This document shows, piece by piece, positions 24,692 through 31,585 of a DNA stretch of 42,165 bases (positions are counted from its first letter, which is position 1; every line of letters starts with the position of its first letter). The DNA comes from a virus: the IMG/VR virus record IMGVR_UViG_3300033145_002302, positions 1-42,165 of that record; one strand, 5' to 3'. The position numbers and the translations under genes were made by a program. A model generated the notes under the pieces. The model did not search any database, was not told the DNA's origin, and saw only the letters and a program-made list of their open reading frames with translations.

Positions 24692-26125
24692 ATGAAAAAA
24701 TGGCATTATGTCTTAGCATTGGCCTTAGTTTGTTTTTTAGTTTATTTTAATTCCCTTCAAGGCACTTTTGTTACCCACGATGACCTCTCAATCCTTAATA
24801 ACCCTTCCTTGACTTCTTTTAATTCTCCGTCTTTCGATATACCCACATTGCTTTACAAAAGTGCCTATAAAATAGGCGGATGGAATCCCGTTCCTTTTCA
24901 CGCTATCAATATTATTTTCCATATAGTTAATACTATCTTGGTGTTTATCTTTCTGAGTTTATTCTTTAAGGAAAGATCGAGCTTTTTAGGCGCCTTGTTA
25001 TTTGCTGTCCATCCTATTCATACAGAAGCTGTAACTTGGATTTCAGGAATATCTTATTTAATCCTTGGTTTTTTTATCTTTGCCTCATACCTGCTTTATC
25101 ATAAGGCCGTAACAGGGAAGCTGAAAGTAAGTTATTATATTTTGTCTTTAACGATGTTTCTTTATGGGATGATCTACCTTAACAAAGGTTTTTATATGGT
25201 TTTCCCGTTCTTGCTATTATTGTCGGATTGGTATTTTAATAGAACTCGAATGAAGAATTTCTTTTTGCGTCTTCCATATTTTGCCATCGTCGTCGCTGCT
25301 TTTATATTTTTCTTTTCAGCTTTAGAAAAGAAGGTCACAGGCAATACTTTCAATGTAGCTCTTAATTGGATGAATAAAGCAGATACCCCTTTTGCCCTTC
25401 TTGTTTATGAGGCTCAATGGAAAAATCTTTGGGCGTATATTTCGTATTCGATAATTAATAATTTTCGTCTGTTGATACATCCTGTTAATTTGACTTTTTA
25501 TCATGAACCAGTTTTAATTTTTATACAAGCAATTCTCCAATATCTTGATAAGATTTATTTCATCTTCTTAGGTTTGTTTATTTTTGCGTTCAAAAAACGA
25601 TTTATAAGAATTACCTTGTTTATAATAGCATTTTATTTATTATTTCTTATTCCGACATTTTTGCCAAGAGAGATAGCAATAGGTTCTATTGTTGCCGAAA
25701 GATACCTTTATGTCCCCTCTATCGTTTTAAGTTTTTGTGTTTGTGCTTTCTTTGATCGTATCTCAAAGGGAAGGATGTTCTTTTTAATTGCTTTTTCTAT
25801 TTTGTTATTTCTATGTTCCTTGTTGACTATACGAAGGAATTTGGATTATAAATCATTTTTTAATTATTGGAAAATCACGGTTGAAAATTCTCCTAAGAGC
25901 CATAGGGCGCATAATGATTTAGGACTTGCTTATATAAAGGCCAAAGGCGATTATGCTAAGGCAGTAAAAGAATTTACTCGCGCGATACATTTAGATCCGA
26001 CATTCAGCCTGGGGATCTATAATCTTAAGAAGGCATTAAAAAAGCAAGGGAAAGACCTTCTTATGATGAAATATGACAGGCAAAAGAGAAGGTGGACTTT
26101 TTATGTATCTGGGAAGAAGCCTTGA
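24692..26125 (+). CDS. TMTC-type GT-C membrane glycosyltransferase with a short TPR tail
   Basis: A protein of about 477 residues (GTG at 24686 is an alternative start; no Shine-Dalgarno at either) with some 10-11 transmembrane helices. It matches the TMTC/O-mannosyltransferase-like GT-C layout: an Asp-Asp pair in the first outer loop (THDDLSILNNP), HAINIIFHIVNTILVFIFLS, then the family phrase AVHPIHTEAVTWISGISYLI. AERYLYVPSIVLSFCVCAFF follows later, and residues about 405-455 form a TPR (HNDLGLAYIKAKGDYAKAVK). Such enzymes use lipid-linked sugars on the outer face of the membrane to glycosylate exported proteins. Most relatives have several TPRs; here only one or two remain. It is the last late gene and very likely host-derived. 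Confidence 0.82.
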   Translation: MKKWHYVLALALVCFLVYFNSLQGTFVTHDDLSILNNPSLTSFNSPSFDIPTLLYKSAYKIGGWNPVPFHAINIIFHIVNTILVFIFLSLFFKERSSFLGALLFAVHPIHTEAVTWISGISYLILGFFIFASYLLYHKAVTGKLKVSYYILSLTMFLYGMIYLNKGFYMVFPFLLLLSDWYFNRTRMKNFFLRLPYFAIVVAAFIFFFSALEKKVTGNTFNVALNWMNKADTPFALLVYEAQWKNLWAYISYSIINNFRLLIHPVNLTFYHEPVLIFIQAILQYLDKIYFIFLGLFIFAFKKRFIRITLFIIAFYLLFLIPTFLPREIAIGSIVAERYLYVPSIVLSFCVCAFFDRISKGRMFFLIAFSILLFLCSLLTIRRNLDYKSFFNYWKITVENSPKSHRAHNDLGLAYIKAKGDYAKAVKEFTRAIHLDPTFSLGIYNLKKALKKQGKDLLMMKYDRQKRRWTFYVSGKKP

Positions 26126-26138
26126 GGTTAAATAAAAC

Positions 26139-26167
26139 TTGACATACCTTTGTATATATGTTATTTT
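26139..26167 (+). promoter_or_regulatory. Sigma70-type promoter of the early rightward unit
   Basis: TTGACA (26139-26144), 17-bp spacer, TATTTT (26162-26167). The only start codon close by (26173) is 5 bases after the -10, so the transcript would begin at or on the ATG. It heads the early/replication unit after the late operon ends. Confidence 0.8.
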
Positions 26168-26172
26168 GAATC

Positions 26173-26313
26173 ATGAAGAAGAGAGCTAAAAGATACACAG
26201 TCCAAGTATCGTCGGAAACAGTAAGAAGATTGGCTATCTTGAAAAAGAATGTAGGAATAACATCAAAGTTTTTAGTTGATAGTTTAGTAGAAAAATATTT
26301 TAAAGAGAGGTAG
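26173..26313 (+). CDS. Ribbon-helix-helix regulator, leaderless
   Basis: A 46-residue protein with the ribbon-helix-helix (CopG/Arc-like) layout: a beta strand KRYTVQVSSETV, helix 1 RRLAILKKNVG, and helix 2 TSKFLVDSLVEKYFK. These dimers bind DNA operators through the strand. It has no Shine-Dalgarno, and the -10 hexamer ends 5 bases before the ATG, so it is probably translated from a leaderless mRNA. Heading the early unit, it is the likely early regulator or autorepressor. A second RHH protein heads the leftward unit (38868). Confidence 0.7.
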   Translation: MKKRAKRYTVQVSSETVRRLAILKKNVGITSKFLVDSLVEKYFKER

Positions 26314-26322
26314 TAATGTTCT

Positions 26323-26452
26323 CCTGGGTAACAAAGCAATCAAACCAAATTAACCTTAACTCCCGAAAGAGTAACTGCAGAGCAAACTGCGGTCTTTTTG
26401 TGTCTAGCTACATGGAGGCATCCCTACCCAGGGGCGGGAGTTTTATTTTTTT
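26323..26452 (+). ncRNA. Structured leader/ncRNA with pseudoknot layout and U-run, copy 1
   Basis: Between the RHH gene and the gene at 26466. Strand A CCTGGGTA (26323-26330) is perfectly complementary to TACCCAGG (26425-26432). Strand B AACTCCCG (26358-26365) is perfectly complementary to CGGGAGTT (26435-26442), which runs into a U-rich tail. A5'-B5'-A3'-B3' is a pseudoknot order. Inner hairpins: AAAGA...TCTTT enclosing GCAG/CTGC (26366-26397), and TGTCT/AGGCA. B:B' plus the U-run is a terminator, so the element could be an attenuator for the downstream gene or the 3' part of a small RNA. The same layout recurs at 31466. Confidence 0.6.
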
Positions 26453-26465
26453 ATAGGAGGATATA

Positions 26466-26699
26466 ATGAAAACATTAGGCAAGACTACGTTTGATAAGAT
26501 TAAGGTTGGAGAGGTATTTACTTATGTTAGTGGGAAGAATTGTTGGTGTGTTTTTTTCAAAGAGACCCAAAATAACGTTTACTTTTTGGCATATGATTGG
26601 GATTGTTTTGCAGAAATACTTGAGAGGATTAAATTCTTTCCAGAAGAAAAAGTCTACCGTCTCCCAAAATCAGTTCAACGATTATGGATTGAGGAATAA
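26466..26699 (+). CDS. Early hypothetical protein (beta-barrel-like)
   Basis: A 77-residue protein behind ATAGGAGGATATA, only 13 bases after the U-run of the structured RNA. The chain (FDKIKVGEVFTYVSGKNCWC, then FFKETQNNVYFLAYDWDCF) resembles small SH3-like or ASCH-like beta barrels with start phrase LGKTTFDKIKVGEVF, seen in phage early genes. Function unknown. It may be controlled by the upstream RNA structure. Confidence 0.6.
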   Translation: MKTLGKTTFDKIKVGEVFTYVSGKNCWCVFFKETQNNVYFLAYDWDCFAEILERIKFFPEEKVYRLPKSVQRLWIEE

Positions 26700-26700
26700 T

Positions 26701-27186
26701 ATGCCTACAGGAATTTACAAACGAAAGAAAAGAAATGGATTTTTCTCAATATGTTGTAACTGCTCAAAACAAATATATCTAATGCTCTCTCGACAGACAA
26801 AAACAAATTTTTGTTCTAATGAATGTAAAAACATCTACTGGGCGAAACACAGACAATTAAGAAATGGTAAATATCACGCTATCCATAAATGGCTTATAAA
26901 ATATTTTGGTAAAGCAAATAGATGTGAAAATCCACTTTGCGACAAAACAAGAATAAAATATCATTATGCTTTATTAAAAGGCAAAAAACATAAGCATAAA
27001 AGAAAAAACTATATTATGTTATGTACCCGATGCCACTTTAATTATGATATTACTATTGAAAAAAGAAAACGAGCCGCAGATAAATTACGAGGTAGAAAAT
27101 TAACTGAAAAGCATAAACAAGCTATATCAAAAGGTTGCAAAGGTATTCATATTGGCAACAAACACGCCTGTAAGGAGAAAATATAA
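26701..27186 (+). CDS. HNH homing-type endonuclease
   Basis: A 161-residue protein. GAGGAAT lies before the ATG. Residues 15-45 form a zinc-knuckle (FSICCNCSKQIYL; FCSNECKNIYW). Residues 58-115 contain the HNH part: HAIHKWLIKYFGKANRCENP, LCDKT, KYHYALLKGKKH, then YIMLCTRCHFNYD. The C-terminus (RGRKLTEKHKQAISKGCKG) is a NUMOD3-like DNA-binding tail. Starts one base after the previous stop and ends overlapping the next ATG, so it has become part of the early operon. Confidence 0.82.
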   Translation: MPTGIYKRKKRNGFFSICCNCSKQIYLMLSRQTKTNFCSNECKNIYWAKHRQLRNGKYHAIHKWLIKYFGKANRCENPLCDKTRIKYHYALLKGKKHKHKRKNYIMLCTRCHFNYDITIEKRKRAADKLRGRKLTEKHKQAISKGCKGIHIGNKHACKEKI

Positions 27187-27548
27187 TGCTAATAGAAAAC
27201 CAAGTTTGTTCTTTAAGTCTGAGTAAACAGCTTAAATTGGCCGGTTATCCGCAAGAAGGAATGTGGAAATGGGCAAAGTATTCATTAGAAGACGCTCCTG
27301 AACATTGGGAGCTTGAACTTTGTTCATCTGGTTTAATGACGGTGGATTGTATTGCTCCCACGGTTGCAGAGTTAGGAGAGAGATTGCCAATAAATTATTG
27401 TTCATTAAGTAGTAATGATGTGGGTTGGTCTTGTGGGATAGCAGACGAATTAAAAAGTGGTCAATTTATACCTATACAACATGACAAATTTGAAGCCAAC
27501 GCAAGAGCTAAGGCATGGCTCTATCTTAAAAAAGAAGGTAAGTTATGA
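27186..27548 (+). CDS. Conserved phage/plasmid-type hypothetical protein
   Basis: A 120-residue protein starting on the last base of the HNH stop codon. The opening (CSLSLSKQLKLAGYPQEGMW, near residues 8-27) and the ending (DKFEANARAKAWLYLKK) follow a pattern familiar from hypothetical proteins of many phages and Bacteroidetes-type mobile elements, function unknown. No catalytic motif is visible. Its stop overlaps the next gene (ATGA). Confidence 0.65.
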   Translation: MLIENQVCSLSLSKQLKLAGYPQEGMWKWAKYSLEDAPEHWELELCSSGLMTVDCIAPTVAELGERLPINYCSLSSNDVGWSCGIADELKSGQFIPIQHDKFEANARAKAWLYLKKEGKL

Positions 27549-27667
27549 AGAAACCAAAACCCAACACTTCAAAAAAACGCACAAGCCTTAAGTGGTGCAT
27601 TTGTGGTTTCAAGAGACATGGCAGAAAACACGTTGAAGGCGAGCATCATAATAAGGAGAAGAAGTGA
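27545..27667 (+). CDS. 40-residue zinc-knuckle-like miniprotein
   Basis: ATGA overlap with the upstream gene and a shared base with the next ATG. The product has a basic N-terminal tail and a CICGFKRHGRKHVEGEHH segment whose Cys and His residues could bind zinc. Too short for family assignment. Confidence 0.45.
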   Translation: MKKPKPNTSKKRTSLKWCICGFKRHGRKHVEGEHHNKEKK

Positions 27668-27960
27668 TGTCACATACGCCAACACCGTGGAAAGCAGAAG
27701 AAAATAGGGTTTTTCAAATAAAACATCCTACATTTAGAATTGCAATCTGCACTAGCAATAGTGCTGATTATCTTGAAGAAAAGGCCAACGCCGAGTTTAT
27801 CGTCCGTGCCTGTAATAACCATGATGAGTTATTAGAGGCGTTAAAAGAATCTCAGATAGCTTTATATGATGCAATGCACGCTGGACATTTATCACGATCT
27901 TATGGGGGAAAAGTAATGGATAAAATCGAACAGGCTATTGCCAAAGTAGAAGGGAAATGA
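27667..27960 (+). CDS. Conserved phage protein (TPxPW...NAEFIVRACNNHDELL family)
   Basis: A 97-residue protein. AAGGAG upstream; ATG at 27667 chosen over an in-frame GTG at 27664. It carries the phage-wide pattern HTPTPWKAEENRVFQI near the start and KANAEFIVRACNNHDELLEA near residues 40-60, ending in a helical tail. Members are very common in phages but functionally unknown. The gene at 37337-37654 (minus strand) is a second, more distant member in this genome. Confidence 0.75.
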   Translation: MSHTPTPWKAEENRVFQIKHPTFRIAICTSNSADYLEEKANAEFIVRACNNHDELLEALKESQIALYDAMHAGHLSRSYGGKVMDKIEQAIAKVEGK

Positions 27961-27961
27961 T

Positions 27962-28135
27962 ATGGAAATGACTTGTTACGTCTGTAATCAGAAGATAAAG
28001 ATAAATCCTTTTTATGTAGGGAAAGGTCTTTATCGGCACCCCTCAAAATGCGCACCATTGAGCGAGAATTGGAAAAGATTTAAACAAGGGAACGTAAAAC
28101 TTAATTCACAAAAGGAATTTTCCTATGCGGTGTAG
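27962..28135 (+). CDS. Small zinc-finger-like protein
   Basis: A 57-residue protein with CYVC near residues 5-8 and HPSKC near residues 26-30, a possible CCHC zinc site. It overlaps the start of the exonuclease gene by 11 bases and so is probably coupled to it. Function unknown. Confidence 0.5.
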   Translation: MEMTCYVCNQKIKINPFYVGKGLYRHPSKCAPLSENWKRFKQGNVKLNSQKEFSYAV

Positions 28136-29234
28136 CGCCCTTCCTTTAGCGTCAAAGTGCCGAGGATCATATAAACTCACTCAAGGTTATGGATCTATAC
28201 ATTCTAGGCTCGGCCAGGCATTTCATGAGGCCGCGAGAGCCAAGGTTCTTAATGAACCTTTCGATCGAGAGAGCCTTTGTACGAGATATGCCCTAACTGA
28301 TGACGAGTTAAAGTCAATTGACTTTGGGATTTATAATCTCATCATAAAGATCCCAGAAGGCGCCATAGTCTTAGCAGACGACGCGCAATTATTAGGGCTT
28401 GATGGAAAGCTCTCAGGGACGCCAGATTTGGCGATCTATCATAAAAAGATTTTAACGATTACGGATTGGAAAAGCGGATGGGGAGACGTTGAGGATCCAG
28501 AGACAAACAATCAGACGATCGGATATGCTGCTCTTGTAATCGAGACTTTAGCTAAGCAGGGCATTACTGATATTGAAAGGATTCAAATACTTATCGTCCA
28601 ACCCAAACTCAATCAAGTGAAATCGTTTATCATTACACCAAAACAGCTTAAAGCAAGAGTCAAAGATTTGCGACAGATTATAGATGAAGCAGAAAAAGGA
28701 AAGGAGGACTTTATAACAGGACCTTGGTGTATGTCTTGTTTTAAAAACATGAATTGTCCAGCGTTTGCCGGACAAGTTAAGACCTTGGCAACATTCATTG
28801 AACCCGGGGAACAATCATTATCTATAGATGTTGAAAAGGCTTTAAAGATTCTACTTCCGATTTCAAAGGCATGTGCGACAGTTAGTAGAAAGATTGACGT
28901 TTTGGCAAAGGCGTGGGTTGATAACAATGGTCCGCTTGACCTTGGAGGAGATCACAGCTATGTTAAAGTGATTGACGAGAAAGAAGAAATAAACGTAAAA
29001 GAAACCTTTGAAACTCTAAAAGAATATTTTAGAGAAAATGAAATATGGAGCGTAATGTCTGCGAGCATGACAGAAATTAAGAATCTCGCAAGAAAAGTAA
29101 AGAGAGGGTTGTCAACGATTGTCAAGAATAGGATGATTGAGACCGGAGCCCTTACAACTAAACCAGCCGTATCATATCGAATAATAAAGGGAGGTAGAAA
29201 TGATGGATCAAAAGAAAGCGGGAGTAGTAAGTAA
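28125..29234 (+). CDS. PD-(D/E)XK exonuclease with Fe-S cysteines (RecB/Cas4-like, DUF2800 type)
   Basis: A 369-residue protein. Nuclease motifs: His34 in GQAFHEAARA, Asp101 in SGTPDLAIYH, Asp114-x-Lys116 in TITDWKSGWG, and NNQTIGYAAL (the Q-x-x-x-Y motif). Four cysteines that could hold an Fe-S cluster: Cys12 (or Cys3) at the N-terminus and Cys202, Cys205 and Cys211 in CMSCFKNMNC. This is the Cas4/AddB arrangement seen in many phage recombination exonucleases. It would resect double-strand ends for the annealing protein encoded next, forming a phage recombination pair. AAGGAATTT lies upstream of the ATG. Confidence 0.85.
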   Translation: MRCSALPLASKCRGSYKLTQGYGSIHSRLGQAFHEAARAKVLNEPFDRESLCTRYALTDDELKSIDFGIYNLIIKIPEGAIVLADDAQLLGLDGKLSGTPDLAIYHKKILTITDWKSGWGDVEDPETNNQTIGYAALVIETLAKQGITDIERIQILIVQPKLNQVKSFIITPKQLKARVKDLRQIIDEAEKGKEDFITGPWCMSCFKNMNCPAFAGQVKTLATFIEPGEQSLSIDVEKALKILLPISKACATVSRKIDVLAKAWVDNNGPLDLGGDHSYVKVIDEKEEINVKETFETLKEYFRENEIWSVMSASMTEIKNLARKVKRGLSTIVKNRMIETGALTTKPAVSYRIIKGGRNDGSKESGSSK

Positions 29235-30138
29235 GGATCAGGAAAAAGCGCTTGATGTAATTAAAAAAAGAGGGGCTTTAGAGAAGTTGGCAGATCGGCT
29301 TGATTTATCACCGACGAAGTTGATGGAAACGCTCAAAGCAACGGCATTTAAGGATTGTAAGGAAGACGCACAATTTATCGCGGCTGTTGTCGTCGCAAAC
29401 ACCTATGGACTTAATCCTCTTCTAAGAGAAATGACTGCGTTTCCTGGGAAGGCCGGCGGAGTTGTTCCTGTGGTGATGATTGATGGTTGGATTAGCCTCG
29501 TTAATAGACACCCTAAATACAATGGCGTCGAACTTATAGAGAATATGTTGCCAGAGGATCAGACAAATAAATCTGGGACAAGTCTCGAGAGCGTGACGGC
29601 AAAGTTTTATCTTAAAAGCACCGATCATCCTGTAATTGTAACCGAGTATATGGATGAGTGTTTTGATGGATCTAAGGGACCTTGGAAGCAATGGCCGCGC
29701 CGGATGCTTAGACACAAGGCTTATATTCAAGGTGCGCGTGTTGCTTTTGGATTTTCTGGCATCTATGACGAAGATGAGAAAGACAGAATCCTTGCAGGGC
29801 AAGCCGTTGACGTTGTCTCTGATCCTGTGATTGGCCTTAAGCATGATAAAAATAAAACACCTGTACCACCGACTACTCAACCGCCCGTTGATGTTAAGCC
29901 GAGTGATCCTCAACCTACTGATGATATGGCGCTTTATGGCGACCCAGCGAGATTTGGCGACCAGAAGGTAGAGGCCGAAAAGTATCTCAAGGCCATCAAG
30001 GGGTATCGGGAAAAAATGGGTGAGGAGAAATTTGCCAAAGTTCTCGAGGCACATGGCATGTGGCTTATTGCGGATATAAGCGGATTACCTGACTTGGTAG
30101 TGATTGGCGCAGCATTGCTTACAGAGACGAAGAAATAA
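29200..30138 (+). CDS. bet: Bet/RecT-type single-strand annealing recombinase
   Basis: A 312-residue protein. GGAGGT precedes the ATG. The Bet/RecT core is clear: LMETLKATAFK near residue 45, then ANTYGLNPLLREMTAFPGKA, VPVVMIDGWISLVNRHPKYN, and WPRRMLRHKAYIQGARVAFG. A Pro/Asp-rich linker (residues about 215-245) leads to a small C-terminal helical domain that probably contacts ssb or the exonuclease. It anneals complementary single strands left by the partner exonuclease, which overlaps it by 35 bases. Confidence 0.9.
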   Translation: MMDQKKAGVVSKDQEKALDVIKKRGALEKLADRLDLSPTKLMETLKATAFKDCKEDAQFIAAVVVANTYGLNPLLREMTAFPGKAGGVVPVVMIDGWISLVNRHPKYNGVELIENMLPEDQTNKSGTSLESVTAKFYLKSTDHPVIVTEYMDECFDGSKGPWKQWPRRMLRHKAYIQGARVAFGFSGIYDEDEKDRILAGQAVDVVSDPVIGLKHDKNKTPVPPTTQPPVDVKPSDPQPTDDMALYGDPARFGDQKVEAEKYLKAIKGYREKMGEEKFAKVLEAHGMWLIADISGLPDLVVIGAALLTETKK

Positions 30139-30144
30139 AAACTT

Positions 30145-30246
30145 AGGGTGGTGGCGAAATTGGCAGACGCACTTTGGAGGCATATCCTAGGCAATTGGTG
30201 AAGAGCCATAAACTATGCCGTGTAGGTTCAAATCCTACCCACCCTT
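30145..30246 (+). tRNA. Class II tRNA-like gene (Leu type) with abnormal central region
   Basis: Clear tRNA parts: acceptor AGGGTGG (30145-30151) pairs fully with CCACCCT (30239-30245), T8-G9, a D-arm GCG...CGC with AATTGGCAGA as in tRNA-Leu, and a T-arm GTAGG-TTCAAAT-CCTAC (30222-30238). No CCA is encoded. But 51 bases lie between the D-stem and T-stem (30171-30221), far more than a normal anticodon plus variable arm, and I cannot fit a proper 5-bp anticodon stem with a 7-base loop; the nearest is TTGGA/TCCTA with a mismatch. The anticodon is therefore unassigned. It may be a modified, decayed or intron-bearing tRNA. Confidence 0.6.
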
Positions 30247-30276
30247 CTATTTAAACTAAAGTTTGAAGGTGATTTT

Positions 30277-30969
30277 ATGATGACTAAAAAATATATCAAA
30301 GAACACAAAGAAGAAATCAGGGCCTACCATAAACAATATCATCTGAAGTATAAAGAAAAACATAATCTCCGCTCGAAACTCTATCGGGAAAGTCATCAGG
30401 AAGAATATAAGTTATATAAGGCGATATGGCGTAAGAAAAATCAAAAAAGGCTTAAGGAAAAAGATCAAAAATACTATCAGAGCCACAAAGAGAAAATATC
30501 TTTTTATCAAAATCAATGGCGAAAAAAGAACAAGGATTACCTAAAAAAATATTTTAAAGAATATCACCACTCCAATAAAAAAGAGATTCTTATTAAAAAT
30601 AGGGCGTATTGGAAAACCAATAGAGAAGAAGTTTTAGAGAAGCATCGTCTTTGGAGGAAAACTCCAAAAGGGAAATTATGTGATAAAGTGTATCGCATCA
30701 ACCGACGAGCGAAATCAAAAGGATTGACTATTGCGCTTATCCAACTTGTCTATGAAGATAACATTAAGAGATATGGCACGTTAACCTGCTATCTTTGTCT
30801 TCTTCCTATTCCTTTCGGGAAGGATCACCTCGAACACAAGACGCCGCTTTCCCGAGGAGGAAATAATAAATATAGAAACTTAGCGGTTGCGTGTGAGACG
30901 TGTAATTGCAAAAAGAACAGAAAAACCGAAGTAGAATATAGGAAAGAGATAAATGTCAAACTATCATAA
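30277..30969 (+). CDS. HNH endonuclease with tandem Tyr/Trp basic repeats
   Basis: A 230-residue protein. AAGGTGA upstream. Residues 1-135 are made of imperfect basic repeats of about 17-20 residues containing Y-x-x-x-(Y/W)-R/K (for example KAIWRKKNQKRLKEKDQKYY; NQWRKKNKDYLKKYFKEYH), likely DNA-binding. Residues 160-220 form a zinc-type HNH nuclease: CYLC, then DHLEHKTPLSRGGNNKYRNL and ACETCNCKKN. Directly after the tRNA-like gene. A homing or nicking role is likely. Confidence 0.85.
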   Translation: MMTKKYIKEHKEEIRAYHKQYHLKYKEKHNLRSKLYRESHQEEYKLYKAIWRKKNQKRLKEKDQKYYQSHKEKISFYQNQWRKKNKDYLKKYFKEYHHSNKKEILIKNRAYWKTNREEVLEKHRLWRKTPKGKLCDKVYRINRRAKSKGLTIALIQLVYEDNIKRYGTLTCYLCLLPIPFGKDHLEHKTPLSRGGNNKYRNLAVACETCNCKKNRKTEVEYRKEINVKLS

Positions 30970-31165
30970 AAATCTTGAGGTGATCGCCCAAGGAAGCGGG
31001 AGCGCTCAGGAAAGAATTTCACATGATGATTGCCCTATTTGTAATTCCAAAGAGGACGTAGAACCAGAAGATTTAAGATGTCCTTTTTGTAAGATAATCA
31101 TCACAAAAGACGGCGAGACTTGTGCTGAGTGTTTGTCCGAAAACGAGGATGGAACGATCCAATGA
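30953..31165 (+). CDS. Zinc-ribbon protein with three CxxC pairs
   Basis: A 70-residue protein overlapping the HNH gene by 17 bases. CPIC, CPFC and CAEC occur at about residues 27, 43 and 57, so one full zinc ribbon plus a spare pair. No other features. Coupled by ATGA to the next gene. Confidence 0.6.
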   Translation: MSNYHKNLEVIAQGSGSAQERISHDDCPICNSKEDVEPEDLRCPFCKIIITKDGETCAECLSENEDGTIQ

Positions 31166-31392
31166 TAAGCCAAACAGATCAAATTATTGCGTATCTTAAA
31201 ACAGGAAGAACTTTGACTCGCCTTCAAGGACTTCAACTTTTTCAGACTATTGCTTTGAATAGCCGGATGTCGGAGATTAGAAGGCGCGGAGCAAAGGAAG
31301 GTTTTAGGATCAAGACAGAGACAATAACTACAGACAAAGGAAAGCATGTTGCTGAATATAGGCTTATTAAAGATGGAGAATTGGGGTATTAA
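31162..31392 (+). CDS. Helix-turn-helix protein (HTH_39-like)
   Basis: A 76-residue protein starting at the ATG overlapping the previous stop. Residues 4-40 (QTDQIIAYLKTGRTLTRLQG followed by IALNSRMSEIRRRG) show the phage HTH_39 pattern: a helix, the turn around LTRLQGLQLF, and a recognition helix SRMSEIRRRG. The C-terminal strand (HVAEYRLI) completes a winged fold. It is probably a transcription or replication regulator, placed just before a strong promoter (31428). Confidence 0.7.
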   Translation: MISQTDQIIAYLKTGRTLTRLQGLQLFQTIALNSRMSEIRRRGAKEGFRIKTETITTDKGKHVAEYRLIKDGELGY

Positions 31393-31427
31393 TACGCCTT
31401 AAACATAAGAGGTTTTTTTGAAATTAG

Positions 31428-31456
31428 TTGACAAAGAAATAAGGTGGGTGTAAAAT
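31428..31456 (+). promoter_or_regulatory. Sigma70-type promoter before the replication genes
   Basis: TTGACA (31428-31433), 17-bp spacer, TAAAAT (31451-31456). Transcription should start near 31463, directly at the 5' strand of the structured RNA (31465-31571). It drives the initiator/loader genes. Confidence 0.85.
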
Positions 31457-31464
31457 GATTGCAA

Positions 31465-31571
31465 TCTAAGAGGCACAAGTGCTATTTTTTTATCCAAACA
31501 AACGGCAGTTAGTAGGGTTGATGCAAATCTCGCATTTGCGTCTCTTAGGTTCCCGAACGCTGCCTTTTTTT
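31465..31571 (+). ncRNA. Structured leader/ncRNA with pseudoknot layout and U-run, copy 2
   Basis: It begins at the predicted transcript start. Strand A CTAAGAG (31466-31472, extendable by wobble pairs) is complementary to CTCTTAG (31542-31548). Strand B GGCAG (31504-31508) is complementary to CTGCC (31560-31564), followed by seven T. Between them a 9-bp hairpin GATGCAAAT-CTCGC-ATTTGCGTC (31520-31542) shares its last two bases with A'. A small GCAC-AA-GTGC hairpin with a T-run (31473-31490) lies near the 5' end. The order A-B-hairpin-A'-B'-U-run matches the copy at 26323 although the sequences differ. Possible attenuator for the initiator gene at 31586. Confidence 0.6.
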
Positions 31572-31585
31572 ATTGGGAGAGTGAT

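Noticed and set aside
29422-30054. Minus-strand frame of 210 residues opposite the annealing protein
   Set aside because: No ribosome binding site, and low-complexity antisense composition; bet on the plus strand is certain.
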